Positions 37,201-47,411 are shown, numbered from the stretch's first letter. The stretch: 64,000 bases of DNA from Saccharopolyspora erythraea NRRL 2338 (GCF_000062885.1 NC_009142.1:5693584-5757583), one strand, 5' to 3'. Notes: generated by a model not told the origin, from the letters alone. Numbers and translations are program-made.

Positions 37201-38602
37201 TCAACGCGCTGCGCTGGGTGGCGGGCGGGCTGCCGGTCAGCAGGAAGTACGTGAGCGCACCCAGCCCGAACACGTCCAGATCCACCGGGTCCGCATACGG
37301 CGTGTCGAAGTCCGGAGCGAGATACACCTCTGACGAGTCGGCCAGATGCTCGCCGGTCACCGAGCTGTTGCCCAGCGATGACGTGCCCATCGTCGTCTCG
37401 AAGTCGCGCGCGGCGGTCTGCCAGTCGATGATCCGCAACAGCGGCTGCGATCCATCGTCACGGGCCGACACATAGATCGACCGCGCCGACAGCGCCCGGT
37501 GATACAGCGACCGCTGATGCGCGTACTGCACGGCCTCCGCCAACTGCCGCACCAGCTCCAGCCGGGCCTCGGTACTCAGTCGATCACCGAATAGGTCCAG
37601 ATACGAGTCCAGCCGCAGGTCGGCGTGTCGGTGCCGAAACAGGATCGCCGGGGATCCGCCGTGCTCGGCGAACTGCACCGCCTGCGCGATCCCGCGGTGG
37701 TTGATGCCCTGCAGCACCTGGTACTCGCGCCGCGCGGCCCGCTCCACCGATTGCCGCTGCTTCTCGCTGGCCTGCTGTGCGGTGAGATAGATCCGTACCC
37801 GGCCCTCTTCCTTGACCGGAACGGACCGCTCCGCCAGCCGATCCTCCCAGGTGCGGCCCGCGTCGAGCTTCTCCGGCCACAGCGACCAGTTGTCGCCGAA
37901 CCGCAGATGCGACGTGGCCGCGCTGATCCCGATCGTGGCGAACAGATCTCGGAGCAGCCGTGAGAACTCCGGCCGCACCCGCTGGTGCTCACGTTGCGGC
38001 GGCTTGGCAAGCAGATCACGCCAGATCTCCGGCAGCCCCGAGTCCTCGGACCGGGCGTAGACGTGAGCGCGCTGCACCTCGTCCAGCTCCGACCGCAACC
38101 CCTGTGCAGACAGGAAGATCGCAGGCTGGATCCAAGGCGTGCGCATACTGCGGTGACCGCGCTGCTGCAACGCCCAATCCAGCCGACTGCGCAGGTCCTT
38201 GCACTTCAGGTCCGTCAAGTGAAGCGGATTGCGAAGCGTGCGGGTATAGCGCGAGCCTTCTTCGCGGAAACGCCACGTATCGCCGCTATTGGCCACCCGC
38301 CCTGGATGGCCCTTCAGTTCCACCAGATACAGCCCGCCCGGCGTCGCGATGAACAGATCGCACTCGTTGATCCGCCCCGACCCCGCAGTGAACGAGAACG
38401 TCGCCCACGCGCGGAACGGCTCGGTGTTCGGCATCGACCGCCGAACATAATCGAGCCCCTCTTGCTCCCACGGATACGGCGACGGCCGCTCCTGGTGCCA
38501 GCGCTTGACTTGCGACGGACCAGGTGTCGGGCCCGGCTTGGGCGCTGAGACCGACTGAGCTTTCGACCTCGGTTCCGGCTCCGACGCACCGCCGCTCGAC
38601 AC
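34244..38602 (-). CDS. pglW: PglW, BREX type 2 Ser/Thr kinase with NERD domain and a degenerate first kinase
   Basis: 1452 residues, first gene of the operon. GTG 38602 is chosen because GGAGAGGGG precedes it; the frame is open to 38881, but that part lacks family character. Domains in order: NERD (about 45-170; ECDLFIATPGG, D82, E95 and K97 of VELKG). Next is a kinase-like domain (about 265-520) whose catalytic loop is HRA (368-370) instead of HRD and whose DFG is DWQ (393-395), so it should be inactive. Then comes a second kinase (about 545-860) with LGTGATAR, K583, HRDLKPDN (676-683) and DFS (700-702). A long helical C-terminal region with an HTH-like part (QSDVAKALGRTQATVSRHL) ends it. 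PglW is thought to signal within the Pgl system. Confidence 0.93.
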   Translation of the reverse strand: MSSGGASEPEPRSKAQSVSAPKPGPTPGPSQVKRWHQERPSPYPWEQEGLDYVRRSMPNTEPFRAWATFSFTAGSGRINECDLFIATPGGLYLVELKGHPGRVANSGDTWRFREEGSRYTRTLRNPLHLTDLKCKDLRSRLDWALQQRGHRSMRTPWIQPAIFLSAQGLRSELDEVQRAHVYARSEDSGLPEIWRDLLAKPPQREHQRVRPEFSRLLRDLFATIGISAATSHLRFGDNWSLWPEKLDAGRTWEDRLAERSVPVKEEGRVRIYLTAQQASEKQRQSVERAARREYQVLQGINHRGIAQAVQFAEHGGSPAILFRHRHADLRLDSYLDLFGDRLSTEARLELVRQLAEAVQYAHQRSLYHRALSARSIYVSARDDGSQPLLRIIDWQTAARDFETTMGTSSLGNSSVTGEHLADSSEVYLAPDFDTPYADPVDLDVFGLGALTYFLLTGSPPATQRSALIDRLRKNQGLRPSAVADGVSDELDALVFEATRADPMDRLTAADEFLKRLDDAEKKSVPVGVASDVDPLDVSAGQTVGGEWDVVRVLGTGATARALLVSRIDEDADGEPRPEYRVFKVALDEDKAAQLRAEAEALTKVGGGVVVKLLSPARQFAGRTVLDLEFAGGFDLEGKTLGETIRAEGKLSYHNLERYGRDLFNALDILAGHGVWHRDLKPDNFGVFKRADRSTQLMLFDFSLAGVSERDVKAGTRGYLDPFLGTSRRPVYDDHAERYAAAVTLHEMASGQRPEWGDGMTDPRTTADETPNLAADLFEPDLREPLTSFFRRAFHREVDKRFDTLKQMDDAWREVFRKADRTPPLTTPGTAEADDASLPDLREAAAKSATLETPLDAAGLSPRAVSVANSFEAFTVGDLLRVPPYQISKARGAGALVRRELNRRHTQWSKVLLAGATPQRPQVEGRAPTIDDLVEILAPKPRRGSPRPEAIRLLLGLPGEDGTPPPWPTQSDVAKALGRTQATVSRHLNSQAKEWAADEHLTAVRDDLVALLGEAGRVMTADELAAALRARRGSVEQDSARAHALALAVVRAAAETEMAAQGTDAEPRLLVLRRAERVLVALESLSDSSDPSAPELADFAGALGSCADELVKLDPLPGRGVVVRELRSIDAPAGLPVQADTRLVELAAAMSRNAAASPRLELYPRDLDLVRALRISQAPAGVRRGVGIAVDDLLAKVKARFPLLELGESITYVQLERELSAAGFPLVYDVEKARFTQPEPESSRSVGSSYTSVTSTEQRSDPSEQAHAKLTSALNKGGFAALTLRGVHLPGAAESISSAFPVDSVHVDELFLAQFRALVKQHDVDWNDIRALDNEFGATGVIADGFASFVEVTWENVQEELARRASSSVLFLHHASLLARYYNRGGRDLLTELQNAARRPDSRPHGMWLLCPGDSAWETPRLEQHIVEVLGESERVVLDGAFLAGLNAGEGAA

Positions 38603-39154
38603 CGCGGCCCCCTCTCCTGCGTTCCCCCATGACGGTCGCGGCGTACTGCCACCGCACGTCCCGCGATCGTAGTGATCACATCCGACGCCTACGCAACGTT
38701 GCCACAGGCGTGACATATTCGAGACGCCCCCGCCGTCCGATCGCCAGCGTGCCACGATCCTGCCTGGTAACGGTATGTACAAGGCCCCTGGTCCAGAGCG
38801 ATCACGCCACACACGTTCGGCGCAATGATCATCACGGGGTGTGGCCGCCAAGCGGGGGGCAGTCCCGGGAGTACGCAGCAAGCACTGCCCTTTTTGTTAC
38901 CCAGCCACCACGAGCACCTCGGACCTTTCGCGCACCGCCCGCCCAGAGAGGGCGGTAACACTCTGATGGCACCACGCGATCAGATTTCCGCACGGAGCGA
39001 CCGCGTCGGATCACCGCGCCCACCACCGCAGAACGGGCATGGTGATCAAATTCGGCCGTCCCGCGTCGGCCGCGCAGCAGATCACGTCTCAGACCCGCGA
39101 GACGCTAAGGCGCTCCACCGTTCCTTCACGACAAAACACAAAACAGGGGTTGCG
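38603..39154. promoter_or_regulatory. Divergent control region between BREX and the helicase-nuclease gene
   Basis: 552 bp between two diverging defence genes. Both must be transcribed from here. I see scattered palindromes such as GTGATCAC near 38671-38678 and a TTGTACATAC-type stretch on the minus strand (near 38773-38782), but no consensus promoter that I trust. No gene of coding character is present, although the antisense frames are open. Confidence 0.45.
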
Positions 39155-42100
39155 GTGAGCATCGAACCAACCACGACGGACTCGGCCCTCGACCACGCGT
39201 CGCGGTTGTTCCGATTCCTGGCCGCATCCCAACGCCTCAAGAACCGCCCCGCCCTGCTCGTCGATAACCAGGCCGAAAGCGGTCACCTGCTGTGGCTCGC
39301 GGACCTGCCCGACCACCCTGCCGTCATCACCGCGCACCGCGCCGCAGCCCCGGCTGCCGACGAGCCTTTCCTCGTGCTCGACCGCGTCGAGAAGAGCTCA
39401 CCACCCGTCCCCGGCGCCGACGTGCATCGCTGGCTGAACAGCGCCGTTGACAACCCCGACCAGATCGCCGAACTCCGCGACGAGATCCCGAACCCGGACT
39501 CCGGAGCTGGGTGCCTCGCTCTCGACGACCACCCGGAGGTGGCCGAGTCTTACCGCGACTGGGCGCGACGTTGGCAGGCCTGGGCCGAGAACGAACTGCG
39601 CGACCGCCCCGTCCGCGACCTCTACACCCGCGTGTTCGCCACCTACGTCGCCGCCACCAGCCACACCGAGAACCTCGAACTCGTCATCGGCGCCGGCCTG
39701 CTCTCCTGGCAGCCGCCGAACCACCCGACCGTGCGGCGTCACATGCTCACCACCCCGGTCACGCTCGACTTCGACGACGCGACCGGACGGTTGACCGTCG
39801 CCCGGGTCGAGTCCCGTGACCCGCTCACCGTCGAACTCGACATGCTCGACCCCGGGCTGCAAGGCAACCCGCAGCACATCAACGCCGTCCGCGACGCTGC
39901 GCGCGAAACGACCACGCATCCCCTGGACCGCGAGCGCGTCGGCGAACTCGCGCGACGCCTGGTGCACACCCTCGACAGCGCCGGAACGTACCGCGACGAC
40001 GACACCACCCCGGTCGCCTCTGAGCAGGCGGTCGCGGCGTTTGCGCCAGCGCTGCTGCTGCGCAAACGCTCCCAGCAGGGCTTGATCCAGATCTTCGACA
40101 CGATTGTCGATCAGCTCGGCCAGGCCGTCGAGGTGCCTGACGGGCTGCGCCCACTCGTGGACCCTGACCACCGGCCGACCGTGGAGCCCGAGAGCACCGA
40201 GGGTGCCGTGGTCACCGTCGACGACGAGCTCTTCCTGCCGCTGCCGGTCAACGACACACAGTTGAAGATCATCAAGGCGGTCGACCGCAAGGCCCAGATC
40301 CTCGTGCAGGGTCCGCCCGGCACCGGCAAGACCCACACCGCAGCCGCCCTGCTCTCCCACCTGCTCGCGCGGGGCAAGCGCGTCCTGGTCACCGCCCATA
40401 CCGACCGTGCCCTGCGGGAGGTCCGTGACAAGCTGCCCGACGCAATCAAACCGCTGTCGGTCGCCGTCGTCGGGTCCTCTCGCGAGGACATGGCCGACCT
40501 CAAGACCGCCGTCGAATACATCGCCAGCCGCGCCTCCGACCACGATCCGGCCGAGGCCAACCAGACCGTTCAGAACTGCCTGGACAGGATCGAGAAGCTG
40601 CGGCGCGAGCGCGCCCGGCTCTACCGCGAGCTGCTCGACGCCCGCGAACACGAGACCACCGCACGCGAGCACGGCGGAGACACGGGCACCCTCGCCGAAC
40701 TCGCGCGGCGCCACAACAACGCCGCCGACGACCACCGCTGGCTCACCGAGCTGATCACCGTCACCGCCGACGACACCGCGCCGCTGACCGACGCCGAAGC
40801 CCTCGAATGGCTCGCCCACCTCACCGACCCCGAGCTCCTCGCCGACGAAACCCACTCCCACGCGCGACTCACCGACCTCACCGAAGTCCCGGATCCGGAG
40901 GCCTTCGCCGACCTCGTCGAGACAGAACACGCCGCCACCACCGCCGAACGCGGCTACGCGACCATGCACCACCACGCCGCTTACGACCCGGTTCGGCGTA
41001 TTCACCCCGCCGGCCGGAAACGCCTGCAGCACCGGCTGCACCAACTCGCCGACACCACCGACGCACTCACCCGCCGCCGCGAACCCTGGCTCCACCAGGC
41101 CCTGTCCGACGTGCGCTCCGGTCGCACCCACACCTGGCGCTCCCGCGCCCAGCAGCTCGCCGGCCTCATCGACCGCGTCACTCCGCTGGTCACCGGTCTC
41201 GATCCGCTGATCCGCATCAAGACCGCTGGCGACACGGCACCGCTGATCCCACTCGCCCAGGCCCTAATTCGCCACGTCGCCGACGGCCGTACGCTCAAAA
41301 CCGCCCCCGACGGCACCCCGAAAATCGGCCTGGCCGCCCCCAGGGCTGTCAAGCAGGCCGAGCCGCTGTTCACGCGCGTCCGTGTCAACGGACTCCCACC
41401 GACCCGCCTGGAGCAGCTCGCCGCCTTCCAAACCTGGCACGGGGCCACCGTCGTGCTCGACGCGCTCGACCGCGCCTGGCCTGAGGGCATGGCCATCCCG
41501 GCTGAAGACACCGTGCACGAGCGGCTTCAGTGGCACGTCACCGAGCTCGCGCAGCTCCGCGGCGTCCTGGCCCTGGCCGCCGAGCTCGACGCCACCGAGA
41601 ACGATCTCGCTGAACTCGGCCTGCCGCGCCCGGACTGGACCGACCTCGAATCCGTCCGCGTCTACGCCCGTCTCGTCGACGCCGCCGCAGCCACCGACGC
41701 CGCCACCGCAGCCCACCGGCCCCTCCAGCAGCTCGAAGAGCGCCTCACCGCCGCCACACGCTGGTCCGACAGTGCGCACTGCGTCCACGTCCTGCTCGAA
41801 GCCACTCGGTCACGCGACCACGACCGCTACGCCACCGCGCACCGCCGTCTAGCGCGCTTGCACGGCATCCGACACCGCGCGGCACGTCGTGACGTCCTCG
41901 CCACCCGCATCTCGGAGCGCGCCGAGGATCTGCGTGCCGCAGTCGAAGCCGACCCCCATCACGAAACCTGGCCGAGTCGCCTCGGGGACCTCGCCCGCGC
42001 CTGGCAGTGGGCCGCCACCGGCGCCTGGATCAGCACCCAGACCGGCGCCGACGTCAACACCCTGCAGCGCCACCTGCACACGACCGACCAACACATCCGC

Positions 42101-44479
42101 GAGCAGGTCGAAATCCTCGCCGCCACCCGCGCCTGGAACCACGCCGTCGCCGAAGAGCGCATCACCGGCAGCGCCAAAGCCAACCTTCAGCAGTACGCCC
42201 AACTGGTCCGCCGCCTGGGCAAGGGCACCGGAACCTACGCCGCCCAACGCCGCGCCGAGATCCGCCAGTCCATGGACCGCTGCCGTCCGGCCGTGCCGGT
42301 GTGGATCATGCCCATCTACCGCATCGCCGAACAGTTCAGCATCAAGCCCGACATGTTCGACGTCGTCATCGTTGACGAAGCCTCCCAGGCCGGCGCCGAA
42401 GCCACGTTCCTGCAGTACCTCGCGCCGAAGATCGTCGTGATCGGCGACGACAAGCAGGTCTCCCCCTCCGCGGTCGGCGTCAACGAACAGCGCCTACGCG
42501 ACCTGGCCAATCAGTACCTGGCCGACGATCCGTACAAGAGCACGTGGCAAGACCCGCGGCACAGCTTCTTCGACGAAGCCAAGATGCGTTACGGCGGCAC
42601 CATCACCCTGACCGAACACCGCCGCTGCGTGCCCGAGATCATCGGCTTCTCGAACCGCATCGCCTACGAACCCGACGGCATCCGACTCATCCCCGTCCGC
42701 CAGTACGGCGCAGAGCGGCTCGACCCCGTCGTCCCCGTCTTCTTGCCCGAAGGGCACACCATCGGCGCCAACCGAAACGTGAACAAGGTCGAGGTCGAGT
42801 CGATCGTCACCCAGATCGAGAAGTGCATCGCCGACCCCCACTACGACGGCAAGACCTTCGGCGTCATCTCCCTGCTCGGCGACGCCCAAGCACGCAAGCT
42901 CGAATCCACGCTGCTCGCGCGCCTGCACCCCGACGAGTGGAAGGCACGCGACCTGCGCTGCGGCAACGCCGCCGACTTCCAGGGCTCGGAACGCGACGTG
43001 ATGTTCCTGTCCATGGTCGCCGCCCCCGAACCCGGCCGCAGCATGGGCGCGCTCACCCAAGACACCTATGTCCAGCGCTACAACGTTGCCGTCTCACGCG
43101 CCAAGGACCAGCTCTGGGTCTTCCACTCGGTGAAGATCAGCGACCTACGCAACAAAGAAGACCTCCGCTTCCAACTACTCGACTACTGCTATGGCGTGGC
43201 AAACCGCGCAGAGTCCACACTAGACGGACATACTACCGTCGTCCCCGACGACGTCCTCGTGCCTCCGTTCGACTCACTGTTCGAGCAGCGCGTGTTCAAT
43301 CACCTCGCCGACCGCGGCTACACCGTCATCCCCCAGTACGATGCGAAGCCCTACCGCATCGACCTCGTCGTCATAGGTCCCAGCGCCCGCCTGGCCATCG
43401 AATGCGACGGCGACCACTGGCACGGACCCGACGTCTACGAACGTGACCTCGCCCGTCAACGCGACCTCGAACGATGCGGCTGGACCTTCTTCCGCATCCG
43501 CGAATCCGACTTCTACATCGACCGCCCTGCAGTCCTGCGCGACCTGTGGTCCGCACTCGACGCACTCGCAATCCATCCCTATGGACAGCGCAGCGAGCCC
43601 CTGGACACGGACCCCGATGGGATCGAACGCGGCGAGGTCAAGCGGGACGGACTCGAGACGCCTGGTGCGGTGTCTGCCGCACCCGTCACTACGGCGTTGG
43701 ACACGGTCGTCCGCAATACGTCAGCGGGGATCACAGCCGAGAAAGAGTCGATCGTGGCCTTGCGCTCCAGACCGACCGTCGTCTTCAGCGGCGACCTGGG
43801 AGCAACTGACAGTGGATCCGTCACAACCGAACCGGTGTGGAGTGAGTCTGTCGACGCCGAGACAACAGCGCCGGCCCCGACTGTCGCCTCCGTTGCACAG
43901 GAATCAGCCGTAGACATGACGATCACGACGAGGAAATCAGCGGAGATCCGCAGAACGACCCGAGAACTCCCCACCTATCGCGAGTTCACCGGCATTCTCC
44001 CATCCCTGGCCGACGCCACCCGATCCCAGCTCATCGACGCAATCGTCGCCATCGTGGAGGCCGAAGGCCCGGTCATGGGCAGTCGCATCCACGCCGCCTA
44101 CCGTGACGCCGCAGGCAACCGGCGTGTCGGGCACGTCATCGCCACGAAACTCAACGACGCCATCACCGCAGCCGTCAGAAAGGGGCTCTTGGCCCAGGAA
44201 AACCCGCTGCGCCGACGCGGAATAGAAACGCGCACCTACCGCACACCGGATCAGCCTGAGTACCTGATCCGCGTCCTCGGGCCCCGGAGCCTGGACGAGA
44301 TCCCTCCGCGCGAGCTGGCCGCGATCATCACCGAATCCGCCCGCAACTACGGCTGGGACGACGAAGAAAATATCTACCGCGACACTCTCGCCCGCCTCGG
44401 CAAGAAGCGCCTGACAACCAACGTCCGCACGGCCCTCGACGCGGCCAAGACACTGTGCCAGACATGGGACGAGCGGTAG
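39155..44479 (+). CDS. Giant SF1 helicase with C-terminal PD-(D/E)XK nuclease
   Basis: 1774 residues from GTG 39155 (AGGGG just upstream). An N-terminal region of 370 residues has no recognised domain. The SF1 helicase core follows: Walker A VQGPPGTGKTHT near residue 386, then a long helical insertion, then DVVIVDEASQAGAE near 1073, GDDKQVSPS, LTEHRRCVPEII, DFQGSERDVMF and NVAVSRAKDQLWVF. A nuclease segment follows near 1400-1450: RIDLVVIGPSARLAIECDGD, HWHG, RDLERCGWTFFRIRESDF. This is the Vsr/DUF559-like Dx(n)ExD pattern. A C-terminal winged-helix-like region (AIVAIVEAEGPVMGSRIHAA) recalls DUF3320. It resembles DUF4011-type defence helicases. It diverges from BREX and lies in the same island, so an accessory or independent anti-phage role is likely. 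Confidence 0.85.
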   Translation: MSIEPTTTDSALDHASRLFRFLAASQRLKNRPALLVDNQAESGHLLWLADLPDHPAVITAHRAAAPAADEPFLVLDRVEKSSPPVPGADVHRWLNSAVDNPDQIAELRDEIPNPDSGAGCLALDDHPEVAESYRDWARRWQAWAENELRDRPVRDLYTRVFATYVAATSHTENLELVIGAGLLSWQPPNHPTVRRHMLTTPVTLDFDDATGRLTVARVESRDPLTVELDMLDPGLQGNPQHINAVRDAARETTTHPLDRERVGELARRLVHTLDSAGTYRDDDTTPVASEQAVAAFAPALLLRKRSQQGLIQIFDTIVDQLGQAVEVPDGLRPLVDPDHRPTVEPESTEGAVVTVDDELFLPLPVNDTQLKIIKAVDRKAQILVQGPPGTGKTHTAAALLSHLLARGKRVLVTAHTDRALREVRDKLPDAIKPLSVAVVGSSREDMADLKTAVEYIASRASDHDPAEANQTVQNCLDRIEKLRRERARLYRELLDAREHETTAREHGGDTGTLAELARRHNNAADDHRWLTELITVTADDTAPLTDAEALEWLAHLTDPELLADETHSHARLTDLTEVPDPEAFADLVETEHAATTAERGYATMHHHAAYDPVRRIHPAGRKRLQHRLHQLADTTDALTRRREPWLHQALSDVRSGRTHTWRSRAQQLAGLIDRVTPLVTGLDPLIRIKTAGDTAPLIPLAQALIRHVADGRTLKTAPDGTPKIGLAAPRAVKQAEPLFTRVRVNGLPPTRLEQLAAFQTWHGATVVLDALDRAWPEGMAIPAEDTVHERLQWHVTELAQLRGVLALAAELDATENDLAELGLPRPDWTDLESVRVYARLVDAAAATDAATAAHRPLQQLEERLTAATRWSDSAHCVHVLLEATRSRDHDRYATAHRRLARLHGIRHRAARRDVLATRISERAEDLRAAVEADPHHETWPSRLGDLARAWQWAATGAWISTQTGADVNTLQRHLHTTDQHIREQVEILAATRAWNHAVAEERITGSAKANLQQYAQLVRRLGKGTGTYAAQRRAEIRQSMDRCRPAVPVWIMPIYRIAEQFSIKPDMFDVVIVDEASQAGAEATFLQYLAPKIVVIGDDKQVSPSAVGVNEQRLRDLANQYLADDPYKSTWQDPRHSFFDEAKMRYGGTITLTEHRRCVPEIIGFSNRIAYEPDGIRLIPVRQYGAERLDPVVPVFLPEGHTIGANRNVNKVEVESIVTQIEKCIADPHYDGKTFGVISLLGDAQARKLESTLLARLHPDEWKARDLRCGNAADFQGSERDVMFLSMVAAPEPGRSMGALTQDTYVQRYNVAVSRAKDQLWVFHSVKISDLRNKEDLRFQLLDYCYGVANRAESTLDGHTTVVPDDVLVPPFDSLFEQRVFNHLADRGYTVIPQYDAKPYRIDLVVIGPSARLAIECDGDHWHGPDVYERDLARQRDLERCGWTFFRIRESDFYIDRPAVLRDLWSALDALAIHPYGQRSEPLDTDPDGIERGEVKRDGLETPGAVSAAPVTTALDTVVRNTSAGITAEKESIVALRSRPTVVFSGDLGATDSGSVTTEPVWSESVDAETTAPAPTVASVAQESAVDMTITTRKSAEIRRTTRELPTYREFTGILPSLADATRSQLIDAIVAIVEAEGPVMGSRIHAAYRDAAGNRRVGHVIATKLNDAITAAVRKGLLAQENPLRRRGIETRTYRTPDQPEYLIRVLGPRSLDEIPPRELAAIITESARNYGWDDEENIYRDTLARLGKKRLTTNVRTALDAAKTLCQTWDER

Positions 44480-44585
44480 TCGGGATGACGACACGGTACC
44501 GGGCCGCCGCGTAGTCCCGGCGGCAACGTGCAGGGACGACGAGTCCTTACCCTCACCGACGAGCCCTGCCGATCATCCACCTGTC

Positions 44586-44809
44586 GTGTACCTCCGAGAA
44601 GACCTCATCCGCGATGCCGCCAACGGCTGGATCGGCAAGCTGTTCGCCCCTGATAACGTCGACAAGGCCGTGAGGGGACTACCCGCGTCCAAGAAGACAC
44701 CCAAGAGCGCACCCACATGGGAGAAGGCGCAACAGCGGCTCACCGACGCCGAGTCGCTGCCCCGGCAGCGCTCACCGAGGCGATCAACGAAGCACAAGCC
44801 GAACGCGCT
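44586..44809 (+). pseudogene. C-terminal fragment of a serine recombinase
   Basis: YLREDLIRDAANGWIGKLFA, then PDNVDKAVRGL and, in another frame, ALTEAINEAQAERA, match the end of actinobacterial large serine recombinases. A frameshift lies between the two pieces, and the IS630 element cuts the sequence at a TA. Resolvase and zinc-ribbon parts are absent. It is mobile-element debris in the island. Confidence 0.7.
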
Positions 44810-44810
44810 A

Positions 44811-46005
44811 GTGGCTCGTCTATGAACCTTGATCGGGCTATTGATCATGGTCTGGTGGGTGTCGTGCATGCTGTCTCGGCTTGTTGTCGAGCTGGGAGGT
44901 GAGTGCGTGTCGCGCCGTCCGGAGGTGTTCGTGCGTCCGGTCAGCCTGGCCGAGGGACAACGCCTGCAGAAGATCAGCAGGACAGCGAAAGACCCGGTCA
45001 AGCTGCGACGGGCGATCGTGGTGTGGGCCTCGGCTCAGGGCCAGTCCGTGCCCGACATCGCGCATCTGCTCGATGTCAGCCCTGACTACGTGCGTGATGT
45101 GATCCACGCGTTCAACGAACAGGGGTTTGGCGCACTGGACCCAAAATGGAGCGGGGGCGCACCCAAGACGATCGATGAGCCCACCAGGGCTCGGATTTGC
45201 GCGATCGCCGGGTGTGACCCCCGTATCCTGCGCCAGCCGTTCAGCACGTGGTCCCTGGCCAAGCTGTGCGACTACCTCGTCGAACATCGCTATGTCGAGC
45301 GGATCAGCTGGGAAACGCTGCGGCGAATCCTGCGGGACGACGGTGTGTCGTGGCAGACCACCACCACGTGGAAAGCCTCCAACGACCCGGACTTCACCGC
45401 CAAGATGACCCGCATCCTCGACCTCTACGACCACCCGCCCAACGGTGGCCGGGTGCTCTGCGTCGACGAGTTCGGCCCGTTGAACCTGCTGCCCCGCAAG
45501 GGAAAAGCATGGCGCCCCGTCAAGACACCCGAGCGCCTGCGGGCGACCTATACCCGTACCCAGGGGGTACGGCACATGTTCGCCGCACTCGATCTGGCTA
45601 CCGGCAAGCTCACCTACCGTATCCGGGAACGGAAACGCTGGCGCGAGTTCCTGGGCTTCTGCAAGCAACTGCGTCGGCGATGGCCCCACGAGCGGCTCTA
45701 CCTGGTCCTGGACAACTACGGGCCGCACACTCGCCCGGAAGTCCTGGCCTGGTGCCAGGCCCACGACATCGAGCTGGTCCTCACCCCGACCAACGCCTCA
45801 GGGCTGAACTGGATCGAAAGCGAGTTCGCCGCCCTGCGCTACTTCGCCCTGGGCGGCACTGACCATCGCAGCCACGACGAGCAGAACACCGCCATCGGCG
45901 CCTACATCCGCTGGCACAACCAACGAGCCCGCCCAAACGGAACTTCGCGATCAACTCAAAGATCCGACAACCCGATTACCAGATCAACGCCGCCTGACAA
46001 GCCAC
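44811..46005 (+). mobile_element. IS630-family insertion sequence
   Basis: A 1195-bp element flanked by TA on both sides (44809-44810 and 46006-46007), the target duplication of IS630/Tc1 elements. Terminal inverted repeats begin GTGGCTCGTC on the left and, reversed, GTGGCTTGTC on the right. One transposase gene fills it. Confidence 0.9.
44907..45997 (+). pseudogene. IS630-family transposase with a frameshift near its end
   Basis: A GTG start at 44907 follows GGGAGGTG. An N-terminal HTH (VPDIAHLLDVSPDYVRDVI) precedes the DDE core: D187 (LCVDEFGP), D269 (LVLDNYGPHT) and E304 (NWIESEFAAL), with 34 residues between the last two. After QRAR the frame should read PKRNFAINSKIRQPDYQINAA and stop at 45995-45997. 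Instead, one base is missing near 45931-45935 and the open frame runs on into non-native sequence to 46283. All catalytic residues precede the shift, so residual activity cannot be excluded. Confidence 0.85.
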
Positions 46006-46006
46006 T

Positions 46007-46580
<574 letters not shown>

Positions 46581-46708
46581 GCCGCATCCCCTCTGCGGGG
46601 TGCGTGAATAGCTTACCCCACCCCTGTCCGGGCGATCACCACCCCCCTAGGCGGGGTGTTTGCGCTGGTCAGGTCGGTGGTGGGCTGAGGTGTGGGACAG
46701 TGGTGATC

Positions 46709-47347
46709 ATGAGCCGAGGGAGCTTGGCGGGGGTCTCCCCCGTGTTGGACCACCTGGTGTTCGCGGGCCCGGATCTCGGGGACGCGGTGGCACTGGTTGA
46801 GGGGTTGACCGGGGTGCGGTCGGTGCCCGGTGGGCGGCACGCGGGCAAGGGCACGGCGAACCACCTGCTCGGGTTGGGCGGGCGCGCGTATCTGGAGATC
46901 ATCGGGCCCGATCCGGAGGCGCCTGAGCCGGGTGGGCCGCGGCCGTTCGGGATCGACGAGCTGCGTGAGCCTCGCCTGGTGACCTGGGCGGTTCAGACCA
47001 CCGATCTTGATGCGGATGTGCGGGCTGCCCGCGACGGCGGGTGGGATCCCGGCACGCCTGAGTCGATGTCCCGCCGTACCCCGGGTGGGGAGTTGCTGGA
47101 GTGGCGGTTGACGCCGTTCTCGCATGCGGACGGGCCGGTGCCGTTCCTCATCGACTGGGGCGACTCCCGGCATCCGAGCGAGGGCCTGCCCGTGGTGCCG
47201 CTGCGTTCCATGTTCGGTGTGCATCCTCGGGTGGAGGCGACCACGGCGCTGGAAGCGATCGGCGTCGAGATGGAGGTGCAGGCTGGCACCCGGTCCGCGC
47301 TGGTGACGACGCTGGAGGGTAGGACCGGGCCGGTCGTGCTGCTGTGA
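46709..47347 (+). CDS. VOC-superfamily (glyoxalase-like) protein
   Basis: 212 residues. The opening LDHLVFAGPDLGDAVALVEG, with the His of the first metal-ligand position, and the central NHLLGLGGRAYLEIIGPD are typical of Glyoxalase_3-like VOC proteins. ELLEWRLTPF holds a likely Glu ligand. The substrate cannot be told. ATG 46709 has only a weak ribosome site; GTG 46703 is possible. It begins the ordinary chromosomal segment right of the tRNA and converges with the transporter gene downstream. Confidence 0.8.
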   Translation: MSRGSLAGVSPVLDHLVFAGPDLGDAVALVEGLTGVRSVPGGRHAGKGTANHLLGLGGRAYLEIIGPDPEAPEPGGPRPFGIDELREPRLVTWAVQTTDLDADVRAARDGGWDPGTPESMSRRTPGGELLEWRLTPFSHADGPVPFLIDWGDSRHPSEGLPVVPLRSMFGVHPRVEATTALEAIGVEMEVQAGTRSALVTTLEGRTGPVVLL

Positions 47348-47411
47348 GGAATCGGGTTCGATCGGCGGCGTGCCGGACGGCGCACCGGGAAGGACGGGGG
47401 CGGCGATGAAG

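Noticed and set aside
39398-41131. 577-residue minus-strand frame with Gly/Val-rich content
   Set aside because: Antisense shadow of the helicase-nuclease gene; no domain features.
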